Origin: an uncultured Hyphomicrobiales bacterium
GTDB taxonomy: Bacteria; Pseudomonadota; Alphaproteobacteria; Rhizobiales; Beijerinckiaceae
Reading direction: 5' to 3'
Length of the DNA: 64,000 bases
Assembly (NCBI GenBank): GCA_903902915.1
Contig: CAIUWR010000071.1
Span: forward strand, 31,477 to 95,476
The position numbers were made by a program, and so were the translations under genes. The notes beneath the pieces are model-generated. The model searched no databases, was not told where the DNA came from, and was given only the letters and a program-made list of their open reading frames with translations. Of this stretch, positions 1-8,939 are shown piece after piece (position 1 is the stretch's first letter; every line of letters starts with the position of its first letter).

Positions 1-69
1 TTCGTCTAAGAGCGAACTTCGCGCCGCGCGGGCTTTCGTTATGATGCGCGAAAATCCGGGAGCCCAGCC

Positions 70-1695
70 ATGCCCAACGCCTATGATACAGACCTTGACC
101 GCAACGCGGCCAATTTCCAGCCGCTGACGCCATTGGGCTTCCTCGAGCGCTCGGCTGCGATCTTTCCCGAGCGGCTCGCTGTGGTCCATGGCGCGGTGCG
201 CCGCAATTATCGGGATCTCTACGCCCGCGCCCGCCGCCTCGCCAGCGCGCTGGCCGCCCATGGGGTGGGCAAGAACGACACGGTCACGGTGATGCTCGCC
301 AATACGCCGGCCATGCTGGAATGCCACTTCGGCGTCCCCATGGCGGGGGCGGTGCTCAATACGCTCAACACCCGCCTCGATGCGGCGATCATCGCCTTCA
401 CGCTTGATCATGCCGAAACCAGGGTGCTGATCACCGACCGGGAGTTTTCCGGCGTGATGAAACAGGCGCTGGCGCTCGCCAAAACGAAGCCCCTCGTCAT
501 CGACTATGACGATCCCGAATATGCAGGCCCCGGCGAGCGGCTGGGCGCCATCGAATATGAGGAGCTGTTGGCGGGCGGCGACCCGGAATTTAGCTGGATC
601 ATGCCCCGCGACGAATGGGACGCCATTGCGCTGAATTATACCTCCGGCACGACAGGCGATCCCAAGGGCGTCGTCTATCATCATCGCGGCGCCTATCTGC
701 TGGCCATGGCCAATCTGCTCACCGGGAATCTCGGCCGCGCGCCGGTCTATCTGTGGACGCTGCCCATGTTCCACTGCAACGGCTGGTGCTTCCCCTGGTC
801 CATCGTGCTGGCGGGCGGCGTGCAGGTCTGCTTGCGGCAGGTGCGCGCGGGGCTGATGTTCGACCTCATCGCCAGCGAAAAGGTCACGCATCTGTGCGGT
901 GCGCCGGTGGTCATGTCGACCCTGCTGAACGCGCCCGCGCAGGAGAAGAAGCCCTTGCCGCATGAGGTCGAGTTCTTCACCGCCGCCGCGCCCCCGCCGG
1001 AGGCGGTGCTGGCCGCCATGCGCGAGGCTGGCTTCAATGTGACCCATCTCTATGGGCTCACCGAAGTCTACGGCCCCGCCGTGGTGAACGAATGGAACAG
1101 CGATTGGGACGCGCTGCCCGCCAATGAGCAGGCCATGAAAAAGGCCCGTCAGGGCGTGCGCTATCCGGTGCTGGAAGCGCTTGACGTGCTCGATCCCGAC
1201 ACGATGGAAAGCGTGCCCGCCGATGGGGAGACGCTGGGCGAGGTGATGTTCCGCGGCAATGTGGTGATGAAGGGCTATTTGAAGAATCCCGCCAGCACGC
1301 AGGCCGCCTTTGCAGGCGGCTGGTTTCACTCCGGCGATCTCGGCGTGAAATATCCCGACGGCTATGTGCAGTTGAAGGACCGCTCGAAGGACATCATCAT
1401 TTCCGGCGGCGAGAACATTTCCTCCATCGAGGTGGAGGACGCGCTCTACAAACATCCAGCCGTGCAAGTCGCCGCCGTTGTGGCGCGGCCCGATGACAAA
1501 TGGGGCGAGACGCCCTGCGCCTTCATCGAATTGCGGCCGGGCGCCAGCGCATCGGCGGAGGAGCTGATCGACTGGTGCCGCCAGCATATGGCGCGTTTCA
1601 AGGTTCCGCGGCACATCGTCTTCGCCGAAGTGCCGAAGACCTCGACCGGCAAGATCCAGAAGTTCCGCCTGCGGGAAATGGCCAAGGCGCTTTGA
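70..1695 (+). CDS. acyl-CoA synthetase (AMP-forming)
   Basis: A 541-residue member of the adenylate-forming ANL superfamily, which activates a carboxylic acid with ATP and loads it onto CoA in the cytoplasm. The AMP-binding P-loop YTSGTTGDPKG lies at residues 190-200. The hinge region GGWFHSGDLG and the RSKDIIISGGENISSIE stretch follow, and the catalytic lysine motif KTSTGKIQKF is close to the C-terminus. The length is normal for the family. A GGGAG ribosome-binding site lies 7 bases before the ATG. The MFHCNGW segment is typical of the acyl-activating group that handles medium or short chains, but the substrate cannot be told from sequence. It stands alone; the next gene is on the other strand. 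Confidence 0.9.
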   Translation: MPNAYDTDLDRNAANFQPLTPLGFLERSAAIFPERLAVVHGAVRRNYRDLYARARRLASALAAHGVGKNDTVTVMLANTPAMLECHFGVPMAGAVLNTLNTRLDAAIIAFTLDHAETRVLITDREFSGVMKQALALAKTKPLVIDYDDPEYAGPGERLGAIEYEELLAGGDPEFSWIMPRDEWDAIALNYTSGTTGDPKGVVYHHRGAYLLAMANLLTGNLGRAPVYLWTLPMFHCNGWCFPWSIVLAGGVQVCLRQVRAGLMFDLIASEKVTHLCGAPVVMSTLLNAPAQEKKPLPHEVEFFTAAAPPPEAVLAAMREAGFNVTHLYGLTEVYGPAVVNEWNSDWDALPANEQAMKKARQGVRYPVLEALDVLDPDTMESVPADGETLGEVMFRGNVVMKGYLKNPASTQAAFAGGWFHSGDLGVKYPDGYVQLKDRSKDIIISGGENISSIEVEDALYKHPAVQVAAVVARPDDKWGETPCAFIELRPGASASAEELIDWCRQHMARFKVPRHIVFAEVPKTSTGKIQKFRLREMAKAL

Positions 1696-1784
1696 GCGAA
1701 CCAAAGAAACGATGAGCGCAGACGCGGCCCCCGGCGAAAGGATCGAGGGTCGCGTTTGCTTCGCCTTGGTTCAATGGACGCGAT

Positions 1785-1973
1785 TCAATGAATCGACGGC
1801 GCTTTTCCGTTGGCTTGCAATTTTTCTATTTCATCCTTGAGGTGGAGTTTTTTTCGTTTCAACTCGAGGAGCTTCAGATCGCTCGTCGCGGGATGGTGCA
1901 GTTCCGTCTCTATTTGCTTTTCGAGCACCTGGTGGCGACGCACGAGTTCCGCGAGATGGCTGTTCAACGACAT
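1785..1973 (-). CDS. DUF465 (YdcH-like) small coiled-coil protein
   Basis: A 62-residue protein of the DUF465/YdcH family, small helical hairpins common in Alphaproteobacteria whose function is unknown. The sequence is almost entirely charged amphipathic helix, with the family's LKLLELKRKKLHLKDEI core at about residues 32-48. GGAG stands 7 bases before the ATG. It is divergent from a second, paralogous DUF465 gene beginning at 2162, with 188 bp between them. Confidence 0.85.
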   Translation of the reverse strand: MSLNSHLAELVRRHQVLEKQIETELHHPATSDLKLLELKRKKLHLKDEIEKLQANGKAPSIH

Positions 1974-2161
1974 CCGTCAACTCCATGTTGTGGCTGACGG
2001 AGGAAGTGTGACACAAAAATGAACGGCCGCAAGGGAAATTGGAACTGACATGGATCACGGCTCGTTGAAGCGCGCTGGACCTTGTAATGCCCGCTTGCGG
2101 CGCAGGCGACGCGGGATCATACTCCCGACCACTTTGAACCCCCGGTCCAAATTCGGTTCCA

Positions 2162-2380
2162 ATGATGCCCGATCTGCCCACCACTGAACGAAGCGCGTTG
2201 GAAGAAGAATATGTGCGGCTGCGCGAGGAGCATCGCGATCTCGACGCCGTCATCGACGCCTTGCTGGCGGGCGGATCGGTGGACCAATTGCAATTGCAGC
2301 GGCTGAAGAAGCGCAAGCTGTTGCTGCGCGACCGCATCTCTTTCCTCGAAGACCAACTGACGCCGGACATCATCGCCTGA
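2162..2380 (+). CDS. DUF465 (YdcH-like) small coiled-coil protein, second copy
   Basis: A 72-residue paralogue of the DUF465 protein at 1785-1973. It has the same family core, here LQLQRLKKRKLLLRDRISFLEDQ, in the C-terminal half. The protein is predicted to be all helix. ATG codons at 2162 and 2165 are both possible starts, and no strong ribosome-binding site distinguishes them. Function is unknown; such genes are often found as adjacent pairs in this class of bacteria. Confidence 0.8.
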   Translation: MMPDLPTTERSALEEEYVRLREEHRDLDAVIDALLAGGSVDQLQLQRLKKRKLLLRDRISFLEDQLTPDIIA

Positions 2381-2396
2381 GACGATCCGCAGCTCT

Positions 2397-2452
2397 ACTC
2401 AACGCTTTTGCATATTCAGTCAACGCTTGTGGGAATTTACTCAACGCATTCA
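2397..2452 (+). repeat. three direct repeats with exact 21-bp period upstream of the ATPase gene
   Basis: ACTCAACGCTTTTG begins at 2397, AGTCAACGCTTGTG at 2418 and ACTCAACGCATTCA at 2439, so each copy starts exactly 21 bp after the previous one (two helical turns). A degenerate fourth copy, ATCCAACGT, begins at 2461. All copies lie within the 116 bp between the DUF465 gene and the ATPase start at 2497. Repeats on one helical face look like a multi-site operator or iteron array. That role is inference. Confidence 0.6.
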
Positions 2453-2496
2453 GGCACGCTATCCAACGTGAGCAGTGCTTTTAAATTGGAGCGACC

Positions 2497-3735
2497 ATGG
2501 CTTCTGTTTCCAGGACACCCGTTTCCGACGATGAGTGGACCCATCTGGAGTTTGAAATCTCAGCCCTTTTCGATGGCGCGCCCATTGACGAGGAAGATCT
2601 ATTTGCCGGTCGCTCGACAGAAGTTCGAAGAATCCTGGAGACCGTGCTCTCCCGTTCCAAACATGTTGTGCTGTTTGGTGAGCGGGGCGTCGGCAAAACC
2701 TCACTGTCGAATATTTTCTGGAAGCGCTTCAACAAGACGCTTCGGAGTTTCGTTGTCGCTCGGGTCCAAGCTGGCCCACAGGACAAATTTTCCTCCTTGT
2801 GGACACGGGCGCTTGAGGAACTGAACGCGGCCGGGATAGCCGCCGGAAAGGCAGAGTATGTTAATTTCGAATTCGGTTACGAAACGATCACCCCGTCGCA
2901 AGTCAGGAGAGAATTGCAGAAATGCGGAGCGAATGCTCTGCCGATCATTATCATCGACGAGTACAATGAGGTAAAAGATAGCGAAACCAAACGACTGACC
3001 GCTAATTTAATTAAGGAATTTTATGATTTTTCCATCACAACAACGGTAATAATAGTTGGTGTCGCAGAAAATATTTCCGAACTTATTGAAGATCATGCCT
3101 CTATTGGTCGAGCTATTGTTCAGATTCCATTGAATAGAATGTCTTCAAGCGAGCTAAAAGAAATAATTCAAAAAAGAATTAGCAGAACCGTAATGGAGTT
3201 TACTGCGGACGCAGTTTGGACAATCGTGTCTCTTTCACGTGGGTTGCCTTATTTCACGCAAACACTCTCAAAGCATGCAGCATTACATGCAATCACGGAT
3301 CGGAGAACGAAAATTACAAATGATGATGTTGAGGCGTCAATGGCGAAATTCATTGAAGACGCCGAAAAAGGATTCCAAGAATCGTATAGAATCGCGACGC
3401 GAAGTAATCAGGAAAACTTCTTTGAACAGTCGCTTTTGGCCTGCGCGCTTGCGAAAACAGACGATGAGGGGTTTTTTACCGCAAATGACGTCGTCGAACC
3501 ATATAGCGCCATCTTGAAAGAAAAAAAGAGAATTGCTCATTTTGACAAACATTTGCGTCGCTTTTCTTCAGATGAAGGCGGAAATATTTTGAAAAAAAGA
3601 GGCGGAGATCGTCAGCAAACCTTCAGGTTTTCTGACCCTATGATGCAGCCTTACGTAATCATCCGCGGAATTCAGAGCAAAATGATCGACGATACGGCAA
3701 AAGGCGTCCTTTTGCAGAAAGAGCAAAAAGAGTAG
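2497..3735 (+). CDS. orphan AAA-type ATPase (Orc1/Cdc6-like layout), likely acquired
   Basis: A 412-residue ATP-binding protein. The Walker A motif GERGVGKT is at residues 61-68, Walker B IIIIDEYNEV ends near residue 159, and a sensor-1-like TTTVIIVGVAEN follows at about 181-192. The C-terminal 100 residues look like a winged-helix region. This order (AAA core, lid, winged helix) resembles Orc1/Cdc6-type and defence-associated ATPases, but no specific family is recognised. A GGAG sequence 5 bases before the ATG supports the start. The gene is clearly richer in A and T than its neighbours, especially after about 2940, which suggests horizontal transfer. It sits alone between a DUF465 gene and purE and is preceded by 21-bp phased repeats. 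Confidence 0.75.
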   Translation: MASVSRTPVSDDEWTHLEFEISALFDGAPIDEEDLFAGRSTEVRRILETVLSRSKHVVLFGERGVGKTSLSNIFWKRFNKTLRSFVVARVQAGPQDKFSSLWTRALEELNAAGIAAGKAEYVNFEFGYETITPSQVRRELQKCGANALPIIIIDEYNEVKDSETKRLTANLIKEFYDFSITTTVIIVGVAENISELIEDHASIGRAIVQIPLNRMSSSELKEIIQKRISRTVMEFTADAVWTIVSLSRGLPYFTQTLSKHAALHAITDRRTKITNDDVEASMAKFIEDAEKGFQESYRIATRSNQENFFEQSLLACALAKTDDEGFFTANDVVEPYSAILKEKKRIAHFDKHLRRFSSDEGGNILKKRGGDRQQTFRFSDPMMQPYVIIRGIQSKMIDDTAKGVLLQKEQKE

Positions 3736-3833
3736 ACTTTTTAAAGGAGTGGAAGCGTCAGGGCGCTTCAGCTTCATAGACGAGCATCGACCCCTGACTG
3801 CGCCTGAGCGCGAAGCTTGCGGCTGATCGTGGC

Positions 3834-4382
3834 ATGGGATATGTGCGCCCTTTGGCCGAACAGCCGGGACTTGCCGTGGAAAAGTCGCCTCCCCCCATCG
3901 CCATCATCATGGGCAGCCAGTCCGACTGGCCCACCATGCGCCATGCCGCGCAAATGCTGGAGCAGCTTGGCGTGGCCTATGATGCGCGGATCGTCTCCGC
4001 CCATCGCACGCCGGAACGCCTTGTCGATTTCGCCAAGGGCGCGAAGGCGGAAGGGTTCAAGGTCGTGATCGCGGGCGCGGGCGGCGCCGCCCATCTGCCC
4101 GGCATGACCGCCGCCATGACGCCCCTGCCGGTGTTTGGCGTGCCGGTGGAGAGCAAAACCCTCTCGGGCCGCGATTCGCTTCTGTCCATCGTGCAGATGC
4201 CGCCGGGCGTGCCGGTGGGCACGCTGGCCATCGGCAAGGCGGGCGCCACCAACGCCGCGCTGCTGGCCGTGGCCGTGCTGGCCCTCAACGATCCCGCTCT
4301 GGCGGAGCGGCTGGACGCTTTCCGCGCCCGTCAGACAGCCTCGGTCGCGCCGCGCCCGGTCGATGATCCGGCTGGAGCGTGA
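3834..4382 (+). CDS. purE: 5-(carboxyamino)imidazole ribonucleotide mutase PurE
   Basis: Class I PurE, which converts N5-CAIR to CAIR in purine synthesis. The nucleotide-binding segment GSQSDWPTM, the SAHRTPE motif and the glycine-rich [11 protein letters not shown] stretch are all present, followed by the family's [13 protein letters not shown]. The ATG at 3834 gives 182 residues with an N-terminal extension of about 18; an in-frame GTG at 3876 would give the usual length, so the start is uncertain. The stop is 4 bases before purK, so the two are co-transcribed and act in consecutive steps. Confidence 0.93.
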   Translation: MGYVRPLAEQPGLAVEKSPPPIAIIMGSQSDWPTMRHAAQMLEQLGVAYDARIVSAHRTPERLVDFAKGAKAEGFKVVIAGAGGAAHLPGMTAAMTPLPVFGVPVESKTLSGRDSLLSIVQMPPGVPVGTLAIGKAGATNAALLAVAVLALNDPALAERLDAFRARQTASVAPRPVDDPAGA

Positions 4383-4386
4383 GCTG

Positions 4387-5472
4387 ATGTCGAAAGGCGC
4401 CCCCCTCGCACCCGGCGACGCCATCGGGATTCTGGGCTCCGGCCAGCTCGGCCGCATGCTCGCCATGGCCGCCGCCCGGCTGGGCCTGCGCACCCTCATC
4501 TACGCCCCCGAGAGCGGCCCCGCCTGCGATGTGGCGACGCAAACCATCATCGCGCCTTATGAAGACGAGGCGGCGCTCAGCGAGCTTGCGGCGCGTGTGG
4601 GCGTCGTCACCTATGAATTCGAGAATGTGCCCGCCCATACGGCGCAATTCCTAGCCGCGCGTCTGCCGGTCCATCCTGGCCCAACGGCGCTGGCGACCAC
4701 GCAGGACCGCGCGGTCGAGAAACGCTTCCTCAACGCTCTGGGCGTCCCCACAGCGCCCTTTCTCGAGGTCGACGACGCGGCTGGCCTCGCGACCGCTCTG
4801 GCCGCCCTTGGCCGCCCCGCCATCCTCAAGACCCGGCGCTTTGGCTATGACGGCAAGGGCCAGATCATGATCCGCGAGGGCATGGATGTGGAGGCGAGCT
4901 GGCTGGCGCTCGGCGGCGCGCCCTGCATTCTGGAGGGGCTTGTGCCCTTCACCCGCGAGGTCTCGGTGGTGGCCGCGCGCGGGCGCGACGGCTCTTTCGC
5001 CGCCTATGACGTCTGCGAGAACGTCCACGAGAACCATATCCTCGCCCTGACCACGGTCCCCGCGCGCATGGCGGCCGAGGCGGCGGCGGAGGCGGTGGCC
5101 ATGGCTGCGCGCATCGCGACGGCGCTGGACTATGTGGGCGTGATCTCCGTCGAGATGTTCCATGTCGTGGACGACGCCGGGGAGCGGCTCGTCGTCAACG
5201 AGATCGCGCCGCGCGTCCACAATTCCGGCCACTGGACGCTGGATGGGGCCGTGACCTCCCAGTTCGAACAGCATGTCCGGGCCGTCTGCGGCTGGCCTCT
5301 GGGCTCCACAGGCCGACATGGGCGCGTGGAGATGCGCAATCTCATCGGGCAGGACGCAAACGACTGGGCGGCGCTGCTGGCCGAGCCTGGCGCCTGCCTG
5401 CACCTCTATGGCAAGCACGAGGCCCGCAGTGGCCGCAAGATGGGTCACGTGACCCGGATTTTCCCCGATTGA
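4387..5472 (+). CDS. purK: 5-(carboxyamino)imidazole ribonucleotide synthase PurK
   Basis: A 361-residue ATP-grasp enzyme that makes N5-CAIR from AIR, bicarbonate and ATP, the substrate for PurE just upstream. The N-terminal [16 protein letters not shown] motif, the [15 protein letters not shown]-grasp lysine region and the [17 protein letters not shown] metal/substrate segment are all visible. The frame is open upstream to 4135, but homology begins at the ATG at 4387, 4 bases after the purE stop. Confidence 0.94.
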   Translation: MSKGAPLAPGDAIGILGSGQLGRMLAMAAARLGLRTLIYAPESGPACDVATQTIIAPYEDEAALSELAARVGVVTYEFENVPAHTAQFLAARLPVHPGPTALATTQDRAVEKRFLNALGVPTAPFLEVDDAAGLATALAALGRPAILKTRRFGYDGKGQIMIREGMDVEASWLALGGAPCILEGLVPFTREVSVVAARGRDGSFAAYDVCENVHENHILALTTVPARMAAEAAAEAVAMAARIATALDYVGVISVEMFHVVDDAGERLVVNEIAPRVHNSGHWTLDGAVTSQFEQHVRAVCGWPLGSTGRHGRVEMRNLIGQDANDWAALLAEPGACLHLYGKHEARSGRKMGHVTRIFPD

Positions 5473-5648
5473 ACCTATGGACGAAGCCCCAAAATCGGGT
5501 CTACGTCTGGACAAGGCTTCCCCCATCTGCTATCCGCACCCCCGACAGTAGGGTGCGAAAAGCCCTTACGCCAAGGTTTCTCCCCATCGGGGTTCTCTCT
5601 AACACGGCAGTCCGCTCACGGACGTCGCCGCAACGACAGGATGAATGC

Positions 5649-5891
5649 GTGCAAGTTCTCGTCCGTGACAACAATGTCGACCAGGCCCTCAAGGCGCTCA
5701 AGAAGAAGATGCAGCGCGAAGGCATTTTCCGCGAGATGAAGCTGCGCGGCCATTATGAGAAGCCCTCCGAGAAGCGCGCCCGCGAGAAGGCCGAAGCCGT
5801 CCGCCGCGCCCGCAAGCTCGCCCGCAAGAAGATGCAGCGCGAAGGCCTTCTGCCCATGAAGCCGAAGCCGGAAATGGGCGCGCGTCGCTAA
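5649..5891 (+). CDS. rpsU: 30S ribosomal protein S21
   Basis: An 80-residue S21 with the typical N-terminus ([20 protein letters not shown]) and a basic C-terminal tail with two KKMQREG segments, one near each end. The start is GTG at 5649, preceded by AGGA at a suitable distance; the reading frame is open further upstream, but S21 homology begins here. The protein is part of the small ribosomal subunit and helps mRNA initiation. A strong intrinsic terminator follows at 5921-5963. Confidence 0.95.
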   Translation: MQVLVRDNNVDQALKALKKKMQREGIFREMKLRGHYEKPSEKRAREKAEAVRRARKLARKKMQREGLLPMKPKPEMGARR

Positions 5892-5920
5892 GCCGTTCGC
5901 GAATTCAGTTTTGATCAAAG

Positions 5921-5963
5921 CGGCGCCGCGGACCTTCATGTCCGTCAGGCGCCGTGTCTTTTT
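5921..5963 (+). terminator. intrinsic terminator of rpsU
   Basis: CGGCGCC (5921-5927) pairs with GGCGCCG (5948-5954), with an inner GGAC/GTCC stem, and is followed by a TCTTTTT tract. It lies 30 bp after the rpsU stop codon. Confidence 0.8.
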
Positions 5964-6118
5964 GGTCTCAGGCGGCTTTTCATCTGCTCCAGCCTGACCA
6001 TAATGTCGGCGATCAAGGCGAACACCGTAATCTCGCCGCATTGAGACGTCTTTCAGAGGTGAGAGTATATTAAGCCTTGAGAGGCATTCTCCTGGATCTT
6101 CGAACCGAGTGCGCCTTG

Positions 6119-6991
6119 ATGATGATCGCCAGCTTTTGCACGACCAGAGCCCGTCCCTTGATTTCGCTCGCCGTGGTCACGGCCGCCGGCCTCATGCTGG
6201 GCGGTTGCGATGTCGGCCTGGGCGGCGGCGGCCTTTCGGCGTCCAGCCCCAGGATCGCCGAGGTCGAAGCGCCCGATGGCTCCTTCAGCCAGAACATCAC
6301 CTCCCTGAATGATGTGGTGAAGCGCAACCCCAACGCGCCTGAGCCCTACAACACGCGCGGCGCGGCTTTCGCGCGCGCCGGGCGCTATCAGGACGCCATC
6401 AACGACTTCAGCCAGGCGATCCGGCTCGATCCCAACCACGCCTCCGCCTATACCAACCGCGCGCTGGCCGAACGCCAGATCGGCAAGAACGATATCGCGC
6501 TGGCGGATTTCGGCCGCGCCATCGCCGCCAACCCGAGCCATGCGCCCGCCTATCTGGGCCGCGCCAACCTGCTGCGCGCCCAGGGCAGCTTGCAGGAGGC
6601 CATGGCGGACCTTGATCAGGCCATCCGCCTGAACCCGGACGAGGCGCAGGCCTTCCACGCGCGCGGGCTGATCTACCAGCGCAACGGGGACCATGCGAAG
6701 GCGATCACCGATTTCGACAACGCCATCGACCGCAACCCCTTCGCCGCCGCGCCTTATCAGGCCCGCGCCCAAAGTCTGAGCATCATTGGCAAATATGATC
6801 AGGCGATCGAGGATTTCAACGCCGCCCTCAATGTCGACAACCGCAATGGGGACGCCTGGGCGGGCCTTGGTTTCGCCTATGAAAAGCAGGGCAACAAGAC
6901 CAAAGCCGCCGAATCCTATGGCCGCGCCCTCATCGTCGATCCGGGCAACAAGGTCGCGCGTGATGGCCAGAGCCGCATCGGACGGGCGTGA
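6119..6991 (+). CDS. TPR-repeat lipoprotein
   Basis: A 290-residue tetratricopeptide protein with a lipoprotein signal peptide: a hydrophobic segment ends in the lipobox LGGC at about residues 27-30. Behind a short linker come five to six TPR units of 34 residues, such as AINDFSQAIRLDPNHASAYTNRA and AMADLDQAIRLNPDEAQAF. This resembles NlpI-like envelope scaffold proteins. The ATG at 6119 gives a compact signal peptide; an in-frame TTG at 6077 would add 14 residues. No partner gene is adjacent. Confidence 0.85.
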   Translation: MMIASFCTTRARPLISLAVVTAAGLMLGGCDVGLGGGGLSASSPRIAEVEAPDGSFSQNITSLNDVVKRNPNAPEPYNTRGAAFARAGRYQDAINDFSQAIRLDPNHASAYTNRALAERQIGKNDIALADFGRAIAANPSHAPAYLGRANLLRAQGSLQEAMADLDQAIRLNPDEAQAFHARGLIYQRNGDHAKAITDFDNAIDRNPFAAAPYQARAQSLSIIGKYDQAIEDFNAALNVDNRNGDAWAGLGFAYEKQGNKTKAAESYGRALIVDPGNKVARDGQSRIGRA

Positions 6992-6994
6992 CAT

Positions 6995-7033
6995 GGAAAT
7001 GGCCGCAGGCTTAAAGCCCCCGGCCATTTTTCC
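6995..7033. terminator. bidirectional terminator between the TPR gene and pntB
   Basis: ATGGCCG (6999-7005) pairs with CGGCCAT (7021-7027), with GGAAA on the left and TTTTTCC on the right, so a T tract follows the stem in one direction and pairs into a longer stem in the other. An inner GGCTT/AAGCC stem is present. It lies between the convergent TPR lipoprotein and pntB stops. Confidence 0.75.
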
Positions 7034-7064
7034 ATTCACATGAGATGATGAAAGCGCTGGACGC

Positions 7065-8468
7065 TCAGTGCCCGAGCGCCTTCACGATCTGCTCCACCAT
7101 CTTCTTGGCGTCGGCGAAGAGCATCATGGTGTTGTCCTTGAAGAACAACTCGTTCTCGACGCCCGCATAGCCCGAACCCATGCCGCGCTTGATGAAAAGC
7201 ACGGTCTTGGCGCGCTCCACATCCAGAATCGGCATGCCGTAGATGGCGGACTTGGGGTCCGTCTTGGCGGCGGGGTTGGTCACGTCATTGGCGCCGATCA
7301 CGAAGGCGACATCCGCCTGGCCGAATTCCGAGTTGATGTCCTCCAGTTCGAAGACCTCATCATAGGGCACATTGGCTTCCGCCAGCAGCACGTTCATGTG
7401 GCCCGGCATGCGGCCTGCAACCGGATGAATGGCGTATTTGACCTCGACGCCCTCTTTCTTGAGGAGTTCGGCCATCTCGCGCAGGGCGTGCTGGGCCTGG
7501 GCCACCGCCATGCCATAGCCCGGCACGATGATGACCTTGGAGGCGTTCTTCATGATATAGGCCGCGTCGTCCGCCGAGCCCTGCTTGACGGGCCGCGTCT
7601 CGACCGCCCCGGTGGGGCCTGCCGCCACATCGCCGCCAAAGCCGCCCAGAATCACGGAAACGAACGAGCGGTTCATGCCCTTGCACATGATGTAGGAGAG
7701 GATTGCGCCCGAGGATCCCACCAGCGCGCCGGTGATGATCAAAGCCAGATTGCCCAAGGTGAAGCCGATGCCCGCCGCCGCCCAGCCCGAATAGGAATTG
7801 AGCATCGACACGACGACTGGCATGTCCGCGCCGCCAATGGGCACGATGAGCAGAACGCCCAGCGCCAGGGACACGGCCGCGATGAGCCAGAACGCCAGAT
7901 GGCTCTGGGTCGCCACGAAGATCGCCACCAGCAGCACCAGCGCGCCGGCCAGCCCCGCATTGATCATATGGCGCTGCGGCAACAGGATCGGCTTGCCGGA
8001 CATGCGCCCGTCAAGCTTGAGAAAGGCGATGATCGAGCCTGTGAAGGTGACGGCGCCGATGGCGGCGCCGATCGACATTTCCACAAGGCTCGCGCCATGG
8101 ATTGAAGATGACGTTCCGATGCCGAAGGCCTGCGGGGCATAAAGCGCGCCCGCCGCCACCAGCACGGCCGCAAGGCCCACCAGCGCGTGGAAGAAGGCCA
8201 CGAGCTGGGGCATGGCGGTCATCTGCACTGTGCGCGCGCGCCAGGCGCCGAAGCCGCCGCCAATGGCGATGCCCAGCAGCACCAGCAGCCAGGCCGAGAA
8301 GCCCGAGGGCATGCGGTAGAGCAGCGTGGTGACCACAGCGATGCCCATGCCGATCATGCCGAACTGATTGCCCTGCCGCGAGCTGGAAGGATGCGACAGG
8401 CCGCGCAGGGACAGGATGAAGAGCACGCCCGAAACGAGATAGAGAAGGGCCGCGAAGCTGGCGTTCAT
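7065..8468 (-). CDS. pntB: NAD(P) transhydrogenase subunit beta
   Basis: A 467-residue inner-membrane subunit of proton-translocating transhydrogenase, which drives NADH + NADP+ to NAD+ + NADPH. The first 270 residues form about nine hydrophobic segments. The last 180 are the NADP(H)-binding domain III, with VIIVPGYGMAVAQAQHAL and the VIGANDVTNPAAKTD segment. It follows pntAB by 4 bp, so pntAA-pntAB-pntB is one operon. Confidence 0.95.
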   Translation of the reverse strand: MNASFAALLYLVSGVLFILSLRGLSHPSSSRQGNQFGMIGMGIAVVTTLLYRMPSGFSAWLLVLLGIAIGGGFGAWRARTVQMTAMPQLVAFFHALVGLAAVLVAAGALYAPQAFGIGTSSSIHGASLVEMSIGAAIGAVTFTGSIIAFLKLDGRMSGKPILLPQRHMINAGLAGALVLLVAIFVATQSHLAFWLIAAVSLALGVLLIVPIGGADMPVVVSMLNSYSGWAAAGIGFTLGNLALIITGALVGSSGAILSYIMCKGMNRSFVSVILGGFGGDVAAGPTGAVETRPVKQGSADDAAYIMKNASKVIIVPGYGMAVAQAQHALREMAELLKKEGVEVKYAIHPVAGRMPGHMNVLLAEANVPYDEVFELEDINSEFGQADVAFVIGANDVTNPAAKTDPKSAIYGMPILDVERAKTVLFIKRGMGSGYAGVENELFFKDNTMMLFADAKKMVEQIVKALGH

Positions 8469-8472
8469 CGGC

Positions 8473-8892
8473 TCACACCTTCTTCTTGTACATGGCGAGC
8501 ATGCGTTCGGTGACGAGGAAGCCGCCGAAGATGTTCACGGAGGCGAGGATCAGCGCGATGAAGCCGAAAACCCGCGCCCAGAGCGCGCCGTCGTCGCCCG
8601 GCGTCGAGGCGTCCACGCCCACCGAAAGCAGCGCGCCGACCACGATCACCGAGGAGATGGCGTTGGTGACGGACATGAGCGGCGTATGGAGCGCAGGCGT
8701 CACCTGCCACACCACGTAATAGCCGACGAAAATCGCCAGAGCGAAGATCGCCAGCCGAAAGACGAAAGGATCGATCGCGCCGCCGGAGGCTGCATTTGCA
8801 GCGTCGCCCGCCGCGCTCGCGATCTGGTCGGCATATTGCTGCGCAGCGCGCTGCACCGTGTCGAGAAGTTGCTGTGTCGCCTCAGTGGCCAT
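8473..8892 (-). CDS. pntAB: NAD(P) transhydrogenase subunit alpha part 2
   Basis: A 139-residue membrane portion of the alpha subunit, which is encoded separately in most Alphaproteobacteria. After a soluble, alanine-rich N-terminal 45 residues it has three hydrophobic helices and ends in YKKKV. It anchors the NAD(H)-binding PntAA to the membrane and contributes to the proton channel. It lies between pntAA and pntB on the same strand. Confidence 0.93.
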   Translation of the reverse strand: MATEATQQLLDTVQRAAQQYADQIASAAGDAANAASGGAIDPFVFRLAIFALAIFVGYYVVWQVTPALHTPLMSVTNAISSVIVVGALLSVGVDASTPGDDGALWARVFGFIALILASVNIFGGFLVTERMLAMYKKKV

Positions 8893-8939
8893 GACGCCCT
8901 CTTCGAAGTTGGGCCTTGGGGAAAGGCAGCTTGCGCCTG

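Noticed and set aside
3745..3770. GAAGCG/CGCTTC hairpin after the AAA ATPase gene as a terminator
   Set aside because: The stem is only 6 bp and is not followed by a T tract.
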